NCBI GenBank assembly: GCA_052244495.1
Contig: JBQPXH010000005.1
Strand: one strand, 5' to 3'
Length of the DNA stretch: 64,000 nt
Source: Cereibacter_A sp052244495
GTDB taxonomy: Bacteria; Pseudomonadota; Alphaproteobacteria; Rhodobacterales; Rhodobacteraceae
Shown here piece after piece: positions 1-8,715 of the stretch. Numbering within the stretch: the stretch's first letter is position 1; the number at the start of each line of letters is the position of its first letter. Under the pieces are notes generated by a model. The model saw nothing but the letters and a program-made list of their open reading frames with translations. It was not told the DNA's origin and made no database searches. The position numbers and the translations under genes are program-made.

Positions 1-1487
1 CAGGGGTTCTCGCGCTTGAAGACCACCTGCGCCTCTTCATAGAGCTTGGCGCGCTCGGCCTGATCCGCCGTGACCTTCGCCTTCTGGATCAGGTCGTCGA
101 ACTCCTTGTTGCACCATTGCGCGCGGTTCGCGCCGCCGTCGCCGGTGGCCGAGCAGCCCAGCAGCACGCCCATGAAGTTGTCCGGATCGCCGTTGTCGCC
201 GGTCCAGCCGAGGATGACCGCGCCCTTGCGGGACGGATCGGTCGACTTCTTCAGATACTCGCCCCACTCGTAGGAGACGATCTCGACGTTGACGCCGATC
301 TTCGCGAAGTCTTCCTGCATCAGTTCCGCCGTGCGGCGTGCGTTCGGCATGTAGGGCCGCTGCACCGGCATGGCCCAGATCTCCATCGAGAGGTCGGAGA
401 CACCGGCTTCCTCGAGCATCTTCTTGGCGGCTTCCGGATCGTAGGGAAGCTCCTCGACCGCGTCGTTGTAGCTCCACATGGTCGGCGGGATCGGGTTCTT
501 CGCGACCTCGCCCGTGCCCTGGAACACGGCGTCGAGGATCGCCTCCTTGTTCATCGCCATGTTCAGCGCCTTGCGCACGTTCGGATTGTCGAAGGGCGCC
601 ACGGTGGTGTTGTAGGCGAGATAGGCCACGTTCAGGCCCGGCTGCTCCATCACCTGCAGGTTGGGGTCGGCCTTCAGCGCCTCGATGTCGGCGGGTGCCG
701 GATAGGGCATGATGTGGCATTCGCCGGCCTGCAGCTTCTGCATCCGCACCGCCGGATCGGGGGTAATGGCGAAGATCAGGTCGTCGATCTTCTCGCGCCC
801 GCCCCAGTAGTCGTCATGGGCCTGATAGCGGATCACCGCGTCCTTCTGGTAGGCCACGAACTTGAAAGGGCCGGTCCCGACGGGCGCGTTGTTGAGGTCT
901 TCCTTGCGGTCTTCGGCCTCGAGCTTGTCGGCATATTCCTTCGACATGATCGAGGCGAAGTCCATGGCGAGGTTCGCGAGGAAGGGCGCCTCGGGGCGCG
1001 TCAGGACGAACTTCACCGTCAGGTCGTCGACCTTCTGGATTTCCTTGATGACCGTCGGCATTTCCATGCCGCTGTAGTATTCGTAGGTGATCCCCGACAC
1101 ATACTGGTGCCACGGGCTCGACGTGTCGCCCTGCCGCGTGAACGAGAAGATCACGTCGTCGGCGTTGACGTCGCGCGTGGGCGTGAAGAAGTCCGTCGTG
1201 TGGAACTTCACCCCCGGGCGCAGGTGGAAGGTGTATTCCATCCCGTCGTCCGAGATCTCATAGCTCTCGGCGAGTGCGGGCGCGATCTCGGTCGTGCCCG
1301 GCTTGAATTCGACGAGCTGGTTGTAGACCGCCTGAGAGGCTGCGTCGAAGGTGGTGCCGGCAGTGTAGGGGGCCGCATCGAAGCCCTCGGGCGAGCCCTC
1401 CGAGCAATAGACGAGGGTCTTCGCGTTGGCTCCGGCGGCGGCCATCAGGGCCAGCGAGGACGCGGCCATCAGATGAGCGATTTTCAT
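1..1487 (-). CDS. Peptide ABC transporter substrate-binding protein (DppA/OppA family), 3' end cut by window edge
   Basis: Periplasmic binding protein of solute-binding family 5, which delivers di- or oligopeptides (or related ligands) to an inner-membrane ABC importer. The ATG at 1485-1487 begins a clear signal peptide, MKIAHLMAASSLALMAAAG, ending near ANA. The mature part starts KTLVYCSEGSPEGFDAAPYT, the usual opening of DppA-like proteins, and continues with LRPGVKFHTT and GTGPFKF, both family landmarks. About 495 residues are visible of the usual ~530; the C-terminus is off the left edge. A run reading ggaggt precedes the start on the minus strand. Permease and ATPase genes would be expected to the left. 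The ligand cannot be told from sequence. Family assignment is firm. Confidence 0.93.
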   Translation of the reverse strand, partial: MKIAHLMAASSLALMAAAGANAKTLVYCSEGSPEGFDAAPYTAGTTFDAASQAVYNQLVEFKPGTTEIAPALAESYEISDDGMEYTFHLRPGVKFHTTDFFTPTRDVNADDVIFSFTRQGDTSSPWHQYVSGITYEYYSGMEMPTVIKEIQKVDDLTVKFVLTRPEAPFLANLAMDFASIMSKEYADKLEAEDRKEDLNNAPVGTGPFKFVAYQKDAVIRYQAHDDYWGGREKIDDLIFAITPDPAVRMQKLQAGECHIMPYPAPADIEALKADPNLQVMEQPGLNVAYLAYNTTVAPFDNPNVRKALNMAMNKEAILDAVFQGTGEVAKNPIPPTMWSYNDAVEELPYDPEAAKKMLEEAGVSDLSMEIWAMPVQRPYMPNARRTAELMQEDFAKIGVNVEIVSYEWGEYLKKSTDPSRKGAVILGWTGDNGDPDNFMGVLLGCSATGDGGANRAQWCNKEFDDLIQKAKVTADQAERAKLYEEAQVVFKRENP

Positions 1488-1620
1488 GGGTGAACCTCCA
1501 TCATGTTGGAAGTGCCGCCTTCTGGCGAACGGGCGGCGCCTCGGTGCGGATCAAATGCCGTGTTGAAACCGTTTGCAAGGCGGATTCTCATGCTTGACGT
1601 TGCGACGCTTCGGCGAAACG

Positions 1621-1645
1621 GGAACGTTATATGGGCAATTACGTT
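1621..1645 (+). promoter_or_regulatory. Candidate general-stress-type promoter GGAAC-N16-CGTT embedded in an inverted repeat
   Basis: GGAAC at 1621-1625 and CGTT at 1642-1645 are separated by exactly 16 bases, matching the GGAAC-N16/17-CGTT consensus of EcfG-type alphaproteobacterial stress sigma factors. The same bases form a perfect 8-bp inverted repeat, GGGAACGT (1620-1627) and ACGTTCCC (1641-1648). It lies about 60 bases upstream of the small gene at 1707. The pattern is read directly; its use is inference, and it is uncertain whether this genus has an EcfG-type sigma factor. Confidence 0.5.
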
Positions 1646-1706
1646 CCCCGCCCCTTCGAGCATCACACCCGCGACTCCGAGTCGCGGGCGCGACAGGAGG
1701 AGCGCC

Positions 1707-1916
1707 ATGACGAAGAACCTGAAGAAGGGCGATGCAGTGACCTGGAATACGAGTCAGGGGAAAACCAGCGGCCACGTCGTCAAGAAGCAGACCGGCGACA
1801 CGCGGATCAAGGGCCACAAGGTCTCCGCCTCGCCTGACGACCCGCAATATGTCGTCGCAAGCGACAAGACCGGAGCTAAGGCCGCGCACAAGCCCGAGGC
1901 GCTCCGGAAACGGTAG
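1707..1916 (+). CDS. DUF2945 / HVA_TUDOR small protein
   Basis: A 69-residue basic protein that begins MTKNLKKGDAVTWNTSQGKT and contains the GKTSGHVVKK turn and a lysine-rich tail typical of DUF2945 (hypervirulence-associated TUDOR domain) proteins. This is a small beta-barrel family of unknown biochemical role, often found with stress genes. The start was placed at 1707 because a perfect AGGAGG lies at 1695-1700, six bases upstream; the upstream in-frame ATG at 1503 has no such site. A stress-type promoter-like sequence sits about 60 bases upstream. It is probably monocistronic, since the next gene is convergent. Confidence 0.85.
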   Translation: MTKNLKKGDAVTWNTSQGKTSGHVVKKQTGDTRIKGHKVSASPDDPQYVVASDKTGAKAAHKPEALRKR

Positions 1917-1966
1917 GCCACCTTGCCCGCCCGCAACGTGCGGCTCAAACGGCCGCGGGGGCGGCG

Positions 1967-2377
1967 CTACCTTATGATCAGTTCGCGCCAGCCGGATGCC
2001 GCGCATGGCTCGCGCGAAAACGAGAGATCCTGCAGCACGAGCAGCACGATCTCGAGCGTGGTGAAGACGCGCGCCTTGCCTTGGAGATGGCCACCCGTGA
2101 CGCGCCCCTCTCCGTCCGCGATCGCGAGATGGAGATGCCGGCCTCCGGGCTCGATCGTGCCCGAGAGCGAGACGACCTCGAAGGGACCATCGAGGTCGAT
2201 GCCATCGACGCGGGCCGCAAACCGAAGCCGCGCGGACGCAAGGCTGCCCACGGCGGAGACCAGGCTTGCGGCGCCCCATCCCTCACGCTCGACGATCTGC
2301 GCCAGCGCCGAGACGACCTCCTCTCCCGGCATGAGCCGCAAGGCCACGAAGCGTCCCCTGCTCTCTCCCTGCTGCAT
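1967..2377 (-). CDS. PPC/DUF296 domain protein (PCC domain-containing DNA-binding-type protein)
   Basis: A 136-residue single-domain protein of the PPC (plants and prokaryotes conserved, DUF296) family. The signature is RHLHLAIAD followed ten residues later by GGHL; these histidines form the metal-binding trimer site of family structures. In plants the domain accompanies AT-hooks; bacterial stand-alone members have no settled function. The start is MQQGESRGRF at 2377, with a strong GGAGGGG upstream on the minus strand; the longer frame to 2440 lacks a site. It converges on the DUF2945 gene, and the next gene upstream is divergent. Confidence 0.82.
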   Translation of the reverse strand: MQQGESRGRFVALRLMPGEEVVSALAQIVEREGWGAASLVSAVGSLASARLRFAARVDGIDLDGPFEVVSLSGTIEPGGRHLHLAIADGEGRVTGGHLQGKARVFTTLEIVLLVLQDLSFSREPCAASGWRELIIR

Positions 2378-2643
2378 GTTCCCCTCCTCCCCGAGGCTCG
2401 CCCCGTCCGACGCAGGTCGCCTCGGCGGTCTGTCCCGCAATCGAGGTTATCGCAGTTGCCGCCGCCGGCCCCATCGCCGAGGCTATCGCGCCACTGCCCA
2501 CCGGCGTGCCCGATCTTCCCTCGCGAAGAACCGGTCGGCAACGGCCCGCCGAAGCGGTTTGCGCGCTGACCGGATTCGGATAGGCTCGGTCACGAGGCAC
2601 GATCAAATCACAAGAGCAAACGACAAGAGCAGGAGAAGGCGCG

Positions 2644-3882
2644 ATGCAGGCGACGCGGCGTGCGATGATGCTTGGACTTCTGGCCACCGGACTCGCCGGC
2701 TGCGGCGGCGGAGCGTTCGTCTCCGTCCCCACCGCGGAGCCCGTGATGCGCGCCGTGCCCAATCCCGCGTGGGATGCCTGGGTCGCAGGCTTCCGACCGC
2801 GCGCCCTCGGGGCCGGGATTTCCGCGGACACCTTCGACCGCGCGTTCCGCTCCGCCGGCTTCCTTCCCGAGGTGATCGAGCGTGATCGCAACCAGACGGA
2901 ATTCACCCGCACCACCGAAGACTATCTGTCCATCGCGGCCTCCGACGAGCGCATCGCGCTTGGCCGGGCGGCGCTGTCCCGCAACGCCGCCGTCCTGTCG
3001 CAGATCGAGGCCCGCTACGGCGTCGAGGCCGAAGTCGTCGTTGCCATCTGGGGTGTCGAAAGCCGCTATGGCGAGCGCCGGGGCAACGTGCCGATCGTCT
3101 CGGCCCTGTCCACCCTCGCCTTCGACGGGCGCCGGGGCGCTTTCTTCGAGAGCCAGCTGGTGGCTGCGTTGAAGATCCTGCAGGCGGGCGACACCGATCC
3201 CTCGCATCTGACGGGAAGCTGGGCGGGCGCGATGGGGCACACCCAGTTCATTCCGACCTCCTATCTCGCCTATGCGGTGGATTTTACCGGTGACGGGCGG
3301 CGGGACATCTGGTCGGACGATCCGACCGACGCGCTTGCCTCGGCGGCAGCCTATCTCTCGCGCTCCGGCTGGCGGCGGGGGCAGCCGTGGGGCGTCGAGG
3401 TGCAGCTGCCCGCGGGCTTCAACACGGGCCTTGCAGGACGCGGCACGACCCGCAGCCCTGCGGCATGGACCGCGATGGGCGTGCGCGACATGGACGGGCG
3501 TGCCGTGCCTGACTTCGGCCCGGCCTCGATCCTCATTCCCATGGGAGCAGCAGGGCCCGCTTTCGCGGTCTTCCGCAACTTCACCGTCATCACCCGCTAC
3601 AATAATGCCGAGAACTACGTGATCGGGGTCGGCCACCTTTCCGACCGACTGCGGGGCGGCTCGCCGATCCGCGGGCGCTTTCCGCCCGACGCCCGCGGGA
3701 TGACCAAGGCCGACAGGCAGGAATTGCAGCGCCGCCTGACCCTTGCGGGCTACGATACCGGCGGATCCGACGGCGTGATCGGCGGCAAGACCGAGGCCGC
3801 CATCTCGGCCTACGAGGCCGCCAATGGACTGCCGGTGACGGGCGAGCCCTCGATCGTCCTGCTGCGGCGCCTCGGCGGGTAG
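2644..3882 (+). CDS. Lytic murein transglycosylase, MltB type, lipoprotein with C-terminal peptidoglycan-binding domain
   Basis: Cleaves the MurNAc-GlcNAc bond of peptidoglycan, forming 1,6-anhydro ends. The N-terminus carries a lipobox (ATGLAGC, Cys20), so it should be anchored in the outer membrane. The SLT_2/MltB domain spans roughly residues 40-335: the catalytic Glu lies in IWGVESRYGERRG, followed by family motifs AMGHTQFIPTSYL and DDPTDALASAAAYL. A PG_binding_1 domain follows (about 345-410, ending LPVTGEPSIVLLRRLGG). At 412 residues it has the length expected for this two-domain class. AGGAGAAGG at 2631-2639 fixes the start. It stands alone. Confidence 0.92.
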   Translation: MQATRRAMMLGLLATGLAGCGGGAFVSVPTAEPVMRAVPNPAWDAWVAGFRPRALGAGISADTFDRAFRSAGFLPEVIERDRNQTEFTRTTEDYLSIAASDERIALGRAALSRNAAVLSQIEARYGVEAEVVVAIWGVESRYGERRGNVPIVSALSTLAFDGRRGAFFESQLVAALKILQAGDTDPSHLTGSWAGAMGHTQFIPTSYLAYAVDFTGDGRRDIWSDDPTDALASAAAYLSRSGWRRGQPWGVEVQLPAGFNTGLAGRGTTRSPAAWTAMGVRDMDGRAVPDFGPASILIPMGAAGPAFAVFRNFTVITRYNNAENYVIGVGHLSDRLRGGSPIRGRFPPDARGMTKADRQELQRRLTLAGYDTGGSDGVIGGKTEAAISAYEAANGLPVTGEPSIVLLRRLGG

Positions 3883-4026
3883 ACCATCCGCCCGAGGGGC
3901 GCGAACCGAAGGCGGACGCCTTCCGCCGCAGAGCGCAGCGTCCAGCAACGAGACTCGCACGACGTCCCCGAAACCTCCGGGTCGGACGTCCTGCTGCCAT
4001 GCCTGTCGCAGTCCGTGGCAGACCCT

Positions 4027-4422
4027 TCAGGGCACCAGTGCCTCGAGGTCGGGCAGCAAGGTCACGCTCTCCTGCTCGTTCGGGTCGGTGCGGGCGATGA
4101 CCGCGACCGCCGGCCGGTCCGAGAGGTTCATGGGCAGATGGGGCATGTCGGCGGGTATGTAGAGAAGCTCGCCAGCGCCGACCTCCATGCGGTTCTCGAG
4201 CCGCTCTCCCCACCACATCACCGTCTCGCCCTCGATCACGTAGATTGCCGTCTCGTGGCGGGTGTGCTTGTGCGCCTTTGCCCGCCCGCCCGGCGGGATC
4301 GTCAGCAGGTGCATGCAGATTCCGGAGGAGCCAACGGACTGGGCGGAGAGACCTTCGTTATAGGTGAAACCCTGCCGACCGTCGTAGAGGCCGGTCGGGC
4401 GCAGTTTCCTGCAGTCGGCCAT
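4027..4422 (-). CDS. Cupin domain protein
   Basis: A 131-residue single cupin (double-stranded beta-helix). The first cupin motif is visible as AKAHKHTRHETAIYVIEGE, giving two His and a Glu as metal ligands, and the second as AGELLYIPADMPHLPMNL with the third His. The substrate is unknown; proteins of this size include small-molecule isomerases, dioxygenases and sensors. GGGAGG stands a few bases before the ATG on the minus strand. It is followed downstream by the convergent transglycosylase gene. Confidence 0.85.
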   Translation of the reverse strand: MADCRKLRPTGLYDGRQGFTYNEGLSAQSVGSSGICMHLLTIPPGGRAKAHKHTRHETAIYVIEGETVMWWGERLENRMEVGAGELLYIPADMPHLPMNLSDRPAVAVIARTDPNEQESVTLLPDLEALVP

Positions 4423-4630
4423 GATGCGCCTCCCGAATGTTTGCCAGCGATGCTAGCATGGATGAGCTCTCCCGACATCCGTCATCATGTGCCCGGCCCG
4501 GCGAGGTTCAGGCCGGCATCATGGTGTCCGGATCGAGCTGCCGGATTGTCCTTGGTCCAACCTCTATCGAAGTTGCGCGCATATGCTCATGTCAAACGAG
4601 AGAATTGTGTCGCAAACCATTGTTGATAAT

Positions 4631-5659
4631 TTAGTAAACTGGATCGGCGTATCGGTGCATCCCCCCGGCAGGATCGCGGATCAGCCAGCGGCCGGGGCTC
4701 TCCTCGGTCAGATGGTCGGAGGAGATGGGAACCTTGCCGTAGCCGCCGGGAATATCGAGGACATAGGTCGGCAGGCCGATGCCGGTGAGCCTGAGACGCA
4801 GGTCCGCCATGAGCGTCCGGCCCTGCGCCAGCGTGGTGCGGAAGTGACCCGCTCCTCGGGCCAGATCGCAGTGGTGCAGGTAGTAGGGCTTCACCCGCAG
4901 CCGCAGGAGCGCCCGGAACAGCGCCTCGAGCGTGTCGACGCTGTCGTTGACCCCGCGCAGGAGAACCGACTGCGACAGAAGCGGGATGCCCGCATCGCTG
5001 AGGCGCCGGATCGCCGCGCGGGAAGCGGGGCGCAGTTCCGAAGGATGGTTTGCATGGACGACGATCCAGACCGGCACGGGCCCGAGCAGCGCCGCGATCA
5101 GCTCGTCGTCGATGCGATCCGGCGCAACGACCGGCACCCGGCTGTGAATACGGATCTGGTCGAGGTGGTCGATCCGGCCCAGCCGCTCGACGATCGCCCG
5201 CAGACGTCTGGGAGAGAGGGTCAAGGGATCGCCCCCGGTCAGGATGACCTCGCGAACGGTCGGTGTCGCATCGATGTAATCGAGTGCCGCCGCCAGATCC
5301 TGCTCCGAAAGAAGCCCTTCTCCGCCAACCACTTCGCGGCGGAAGCAGAAGCGGCAGTAGACGTCGCAGATGCGCGTGACATGCAGGATCACGCGGTCCG
5401 CGTAGCGATGCGTCAGGCCGCGCAGCGGGCTGCGCGCCTCGTCGCCGATCGGATCGGCAAGTTCTTCCGCGCCGATCTCCAGTTCCTCGATGGCCGGAAC
5501 GAACTGGCGGGCGACGGCGGGATCCACCGAGGCTGCCACCATCTCGGGTGTCACCCGGATCCGGAACGCACGCGCGACCTCGTCCAGCCGCTCCGCATCC
5601 GGATCGGCAAGGCCTGCCCTCACGAGGTCCCGAAGGCTCTCCAGCGCAACTTCGGTCAA
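4631..5659 (-). CDS. Lysine 2,3-aminomutase-like radical SAM enzyme (KamA/EpmB family)
   Basis: Radical SAM, PLP-dependent aminomutase family that moves an alpha-amino group to the beta position of lysine or a lysine-like substrate. The [4Fe-4S]-binding CxxxCxxC is seen as RICDVYCRFCFRR, followed by VREVILTGGDPLTLSPRRL, and IHSRVPVVAPDRI; PLP-binding features follow (LLSQSVLLRGVND, KPYYLHHCDLARG). The start was set to a TTG at 5657-5659 because GGAGG lies seven bases upstream and the protein then begins LTEVALESLRDLVRAGLADP, as in homologues; the frame open to 5779 has no comparable site. The 342 residues match the short EpmB-like form lacking the C-terminal zinc cysteines of clostridial KamA. 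No EpmA or EF-P gene is nearby, so free lysine versus EF-P as substrate is undecided. Confidence 0.88.
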   Translation of the reverse strand: MTEVALESLRDLVRAGLADPDAERLDEVARAFRIRVTPEMVAASVDPAVARQFVPAIEELEIGAEELADPIGDEARSPLRGLTHRYADRVILHVTRICDVYCRFCFRREVVGGEGLLSEQDLAAALDYIDATPTVREVILTGGDPLTLSPRRLRAIVERLGRIDHLDQIRIHSRVPVVAPDRIDDELIAALLGPVPVWIVVHANHPSELRPASRAAIRRLSDAGIPLLSQSVLLRGVNDSVDTLEALFRALLRLRVKPYYLHHCDLARGAGHFRTTLAQGRTLMADLRLRLTGIGLPTYVLDIPGGYGKVPISSDHLTEESPGRWLIRDPAGGMHRYADPVY

Positions 5660-5825
5660 GAGGTTTCCTCCGCGCAAGAAGGGCGCCTTATCGACGCACG
5701 CCGTCCGATGCGCAACCTGTAAATCCGGCCGTGTCGGCGTCACGAGCCTGCGCGCGGCAGTGGACTTGAAAGCAGCCAATGGGGCCCATCTGCTCCCGGG
5801 CGCCGCTCTCTGCCGCTGCCTGGCT

Positions 5826-6518
5826 TCAACCGCCGAGCAGGCCCTCGACCCAGCTCGGCACGACGGCGCTGGCCGGGCCGTAGAGCCCGCTGCCGAAGAG
5901 ATTGCCGCGGCCGCACGGCTCGAGGTTGATCTCGACGGTCCGCGCGCCCTGCGACACGGCTTCCTCGACGAAACCTGCCGCCGGATAGACCTCTCCCGAA
6001 CTTCCGATCACCGCAAAAAGCCTTGCCCGGGCGAGGCGCTCGACGATCTCGTCCATCCGGTAGGGGACTTCGCCGAACCAGACGATATCGGGACGCGTCG
6101 CGGCGCGGTCGCAGGCCGGGCAACGATCCTCGGGCAGCATCCTGGCCGGGGCGGGCCAGCGGTGGCCACAGGCAGCGCAGAGTGCCCGCAGAAGCTCGCC
6201 ATGCATGTGGATCACCTCGGCCGCGCCCGCACGTTCGTGCAGGTCGTCGACGTTCTGCGTGACGAGGGTCACCTCGCCCGGATAGTCCCGTTGCAGCCGC
6301 GCCAGCGCCTGATGCGCAGCGTTCGGAGAAGCCTCGAGGCAATTCTGCCGTCGCATGTTGTAGAAATCGTGCACGAGCGCGGGATCCGCGCGGAAGCCCT
6401 CTGGCGTGGCGACCCGGCGCAGGTCGTACCGCGTCCAGAGACCATCCTTGTCGCGGAAGGTGCCGAGCCCGCTCTCGGCCGATATTCCTGCCCCTGTCAG
6501 GATGAAGATCGCGTCCAT
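5826..6518 (-). CDS. cobB: NAD-dependent protein deacylase, sirtuin class III (CobB)
   Basis: Removes acyl groups from protein lysines using NAD+. Sirtuin motifs run in order: LTGAGISAESG, TFRD, TLVTQNVDDLH, the catalytic His in HMHGEL, a zinc ribbon CAAC...CPAC and a late GSSGEVYP. FYNMRRQN carries the Tyr-x-x-Arg pair that marks class III sirtuins able to accept succinyl or malonyl groups. The start MDAIFILTG at 6518 was preferred over the ATG fifteen bases upstream because AAGGA sits seven bases before it. The 230 residues are normal for bacterial CobB. It is downstream of the sensor kinase gene on the same strand, but no functional link is evident. Confidence 0.93.
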   Translation of the reverse strand: MDAIFILTGAGISAESGLGTFRDKDGLWTRYDLRRVATPEGFRADPALVHDFYNMRRQNCLEASPNAAHQALARLQRDYPGEVTLVTQNVDDLHERAGAAEVIHMHGELLRALCAACGHRWPAPARMLPEDRCPACDRAATRPDIVWFGEVPYRMDEIVERLARARLFAVIGSSGEVYPAAGFVEEAVSQGARTVEINLEPCGRGNLFGSGLYGPASAVVPSWVEGLLGG

Positions 6519-6570
6519 GGGTGGGTCCTTCATCGGCGGAAGAGCGACTGTCGGCAGCGCCGCGCGAGGA

Positions 6571-8154
6571 TCAGGACGCCATGCGCGAAGGCGCTGCGGC
6601 GGGAAGCTGGACCACGGTATGACCGCGGATCGGGAAGGTCAGCAGGAAGCGCGTGCCGCCGCCGTCCTGCCTCTCGAGCACCGCATCCGCCTGCTCGACC
6701 AGAGCCTCGACGATGCCGAGGCCGGAGCGCCGCGTGCCCTCGCCCGAGGTCACTCCTACACCGTCGTCTCCGATCATGAGCCGGGCGTGATCGGGATCCA
6801 GACGACTGAGTTGCACGCAGATGCGGCCGGGGCGTCCGTCCGGGAAGGCGTGCTTCACCGCGTTGGTGAGAAGCTCGGCCGCGACGAGCGCCAGCGGCAC
6901 GGCGCTGTCGGGGCCGATGCGGATGCCATCCTCGACCTCGCGTTCGACGGTGATGCGGGACTCGGGCGGCACCAGGGCCTCGCTGACACTCAGCCGGTCC
7001 ACGAGACGGCCGAAGTCGAGATCGTAGCGTTCCCCCGCGGCGAACAGCATCGAGTGCACCTCGGCAATCGCGAGGATCCGTCCCTTGAGCTCTGGCCCCT
7101 CGATCCGGCCGCGCAGGCGGATCTGCCGGTCGACCAGCGCCAGAACCAGCGCGAGATTGTTCTTCACGCGGTGGCTCAGCTCCTGCATCAGCCGCGCGCG
7201 CTGCTCGGCGATCTTCTGCGTCGCCTCGAGCTTCTGGCGAGTCTCGAGCGCCTCGACATTCATTTCCATGGCGCGCCGGATGCGCCCTGAAAGCACGTAG
7301 ATGAAGAGTGCGAGCAGCGCGAGGAACATCCAGATCGGAACCACACGCCAGAGCCAGCCCGCCCGTATCTCCGACACGGGCGCGCCATAGGTGGCGACGA
7401 GCGGCAGGTCACCCACTCGCGTGAAGGCATAGAGCCGGTTGATCCCATCCGAAACCGCCACGGTCCGGTAGCTTCCCGCCACATGACCCTCCAGGTTCTG
7501 CATGGCGGCAGCCGAGGGAGGAAGCATGATCGGGCGCGAGACATTCCGGCGCAGCATGAGGAATCCGTCCGTGCGCAGGAGCGAGGCAGCCTCGGTCGGC
7601 TGTGGCGCGATCTGTTGCAGGAAGGCGCGGATCGCACCCAGCGTGAGCATCGAAACAAAGATGCCTTCGCCACTTTCGTCCGAAAAGTCGGCGGCGACGA
7701 AGATCCGGTCCTCGACCGGGTCGGGCGTCTCGAAGCGGCCGATGAAGACGCGTGTTCCCGCCTCGCGCGCCTGCCGGAACTCCTCCAACGGAAACCTGAA
7801 ATCTCGCGGATAGAGGGCGCCCGCCGCGATCTGCGAGCCGTCGAGAGCATGCACCGCCAGTCCGCCCGACGAGGATTGCGCGCTTTCGATGGCGGTCAGG
7901 AAGCTCGCGAACGCCTGCGAGCGCAGGTAGCCGGGAGGCTGGCCCTTCAGGTCGCGCAGCGCCGCCTGCTGCAGGATCAGCTGCGTCTGGATCAGCCTGT
8001 CGGCATAAAGGGCGATGAGCCGCGACTTGCCGAGGCCCTGATTCTCGAGCTCCGCGATTTCCTCGTTCCAGGACCAGATGGCCCAGATCGCCATGCCGCA
8101 GAGCGCGAGGACGGCCGCGCCCACCCGTAACCCGGTGAAATGGGCGGACTTCAT
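6571..8154 (-). CDS. Membrane sensor histidine kinase, HisKA_2 type
   Basis: An inner-membrane two-component sensor. Two membrane segments (about residues 8-30 and 275-300, the latter WMFLALLALFIYVLSGRI) enclose a ~240-residue periplasmic region that looks Cache-like. The cytoplasmic part has the HisKA_2 phosphoacceptor region QELSHRVKNNLALVLALV and an HATPase_c domain (AAELLTNAVKHAFPDG, GDDGVGV, GLGIVEALVEQ). HisKA_2/HWE-like kinases often work in general stress or light signalling in Alphaproteobacteria. The start is uncertain: ATG at 8154 is used here; a GTG at 8187 would add 11 residues and neither has a good ribosome site. Divergent from another kinase gene, with no response regulator adjacent. 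Confidence 0.88.
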   Translation of the reverse strand: MKSAHFTGLRVGAAVLALCGMAIWAIWSWNEEIAELENQGLGKSRLIALYADRLIQTQLILQQAALRDLKGQPPGYLRSQAFASFLTAIESAQSSSGGLAVHALDGSQIAAGALYPRDFRFPLEEFRQAREAGTRVFIGRFETPDPVEDRIFVAADFSDESGEGIFVSMLTLGAIRAFLQQIAPQPTEAASLLRTDGFLMLRRNVSRPIMLPPSAAAMQNLEGHVAGSYRTVAVSDGINRLYAFTRVGDLPLVATYGAPVSEIRAGWLWRVVPIWMFLALLALFIYVLSGRIRRAMEMNVEALETRQKLEATQKIAEQRARLMQELSHRVKNNLALVLALVDRQIRLRGRIEGPELKGRILAIAEVHSMLFAAGERYDLDFGRLVDRLSVSEALVPPESRITVEREVEDGIRIGPDSAVPLALVAAELLTNAVKHAFPDGRPGRICVQLSRLDPDHARLMIGDDGVGVTSGEGTRRSGLGIVEALVEQADAVLERQDGGGTRFLLTFPIRGHTVVQLPAAAPSRMAS

Positions 8155-8715
8155 GGCCTTGACTGCCGGGCACTTGACGCGACGCACATGGACATAGACT
8201 ACGCTGCGCTATCCGCGGGCTCAAGCACCCCGTCCGTTCGATAGGACGGCCGCGGACGCGGCATGCAGATGACCGGAGAGGCGTGGGACGTCCGGCCCCG
8301 ATCTTGCCCCGGCGACGTCCGGACCGGCGGGTCCGGCGCTCGGAAATCGCCCGCAGCCAAGTCACGTGCCGGGGCGTTCGGGCAAGCGGCAATCCTGCAG
8401 GGTCGCCCGCGTCTGCTCGGCATGCGTCCAGGTGCAGCTGCCGCGCAGCGAAAGAGCGCCTCCCGGATCCGTGCGAGGTCGCGCGTGTGGCAGCCCGCAC
8501 AGGGCGCTGGAATTCCCTCACCCGGCGGGCTAAGGAGAGCCGCCCTGAAAATCTCCCGCGCCGCCCGCGCCCCTGGAGATCATCAGTTCTTTTGAATGTA
8601 GCTCCCATCACAAATGCTGGGAGCGAGTGCTTCTTGGAGCGGTGGCTTTACACGATTGGAGCGAGGCGCTAGCAAGTTGCGGTTTGCAGGGTTTGGCTTT
8701 TCAGGGTAGTGTCGC
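8155..8715. promoter_or_regulatory. Intergenic region between two divergent sensor kinase genes
   Basis: About 560 bases with no convincing gene. Near the rightward gene there is a perfect 7-bp inverted repeat, GCTCCCA (8601-8607) and TGGGAGC (8618-8624), followed by three copies of GGAGCG starting at 8620, 8636 and 8658. These may be regulator binding sites; no sigma-70 promoter could be picked with confidence. Confidence 0.35.

Noticed and set aside
117..1493. A 458-codon plus-strand frame over the peptide-binding protein
   Set aside because: Antisense shadow; the minus strand encodes a signal peptide and clear family motifs.
3908..3945. Terminator after the transglycosylase gene (GGCGGA...TCCGCC)
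   Set aside because: The stem is short (6 bp), has no T-run and such dyads are common by chance at this GC content.
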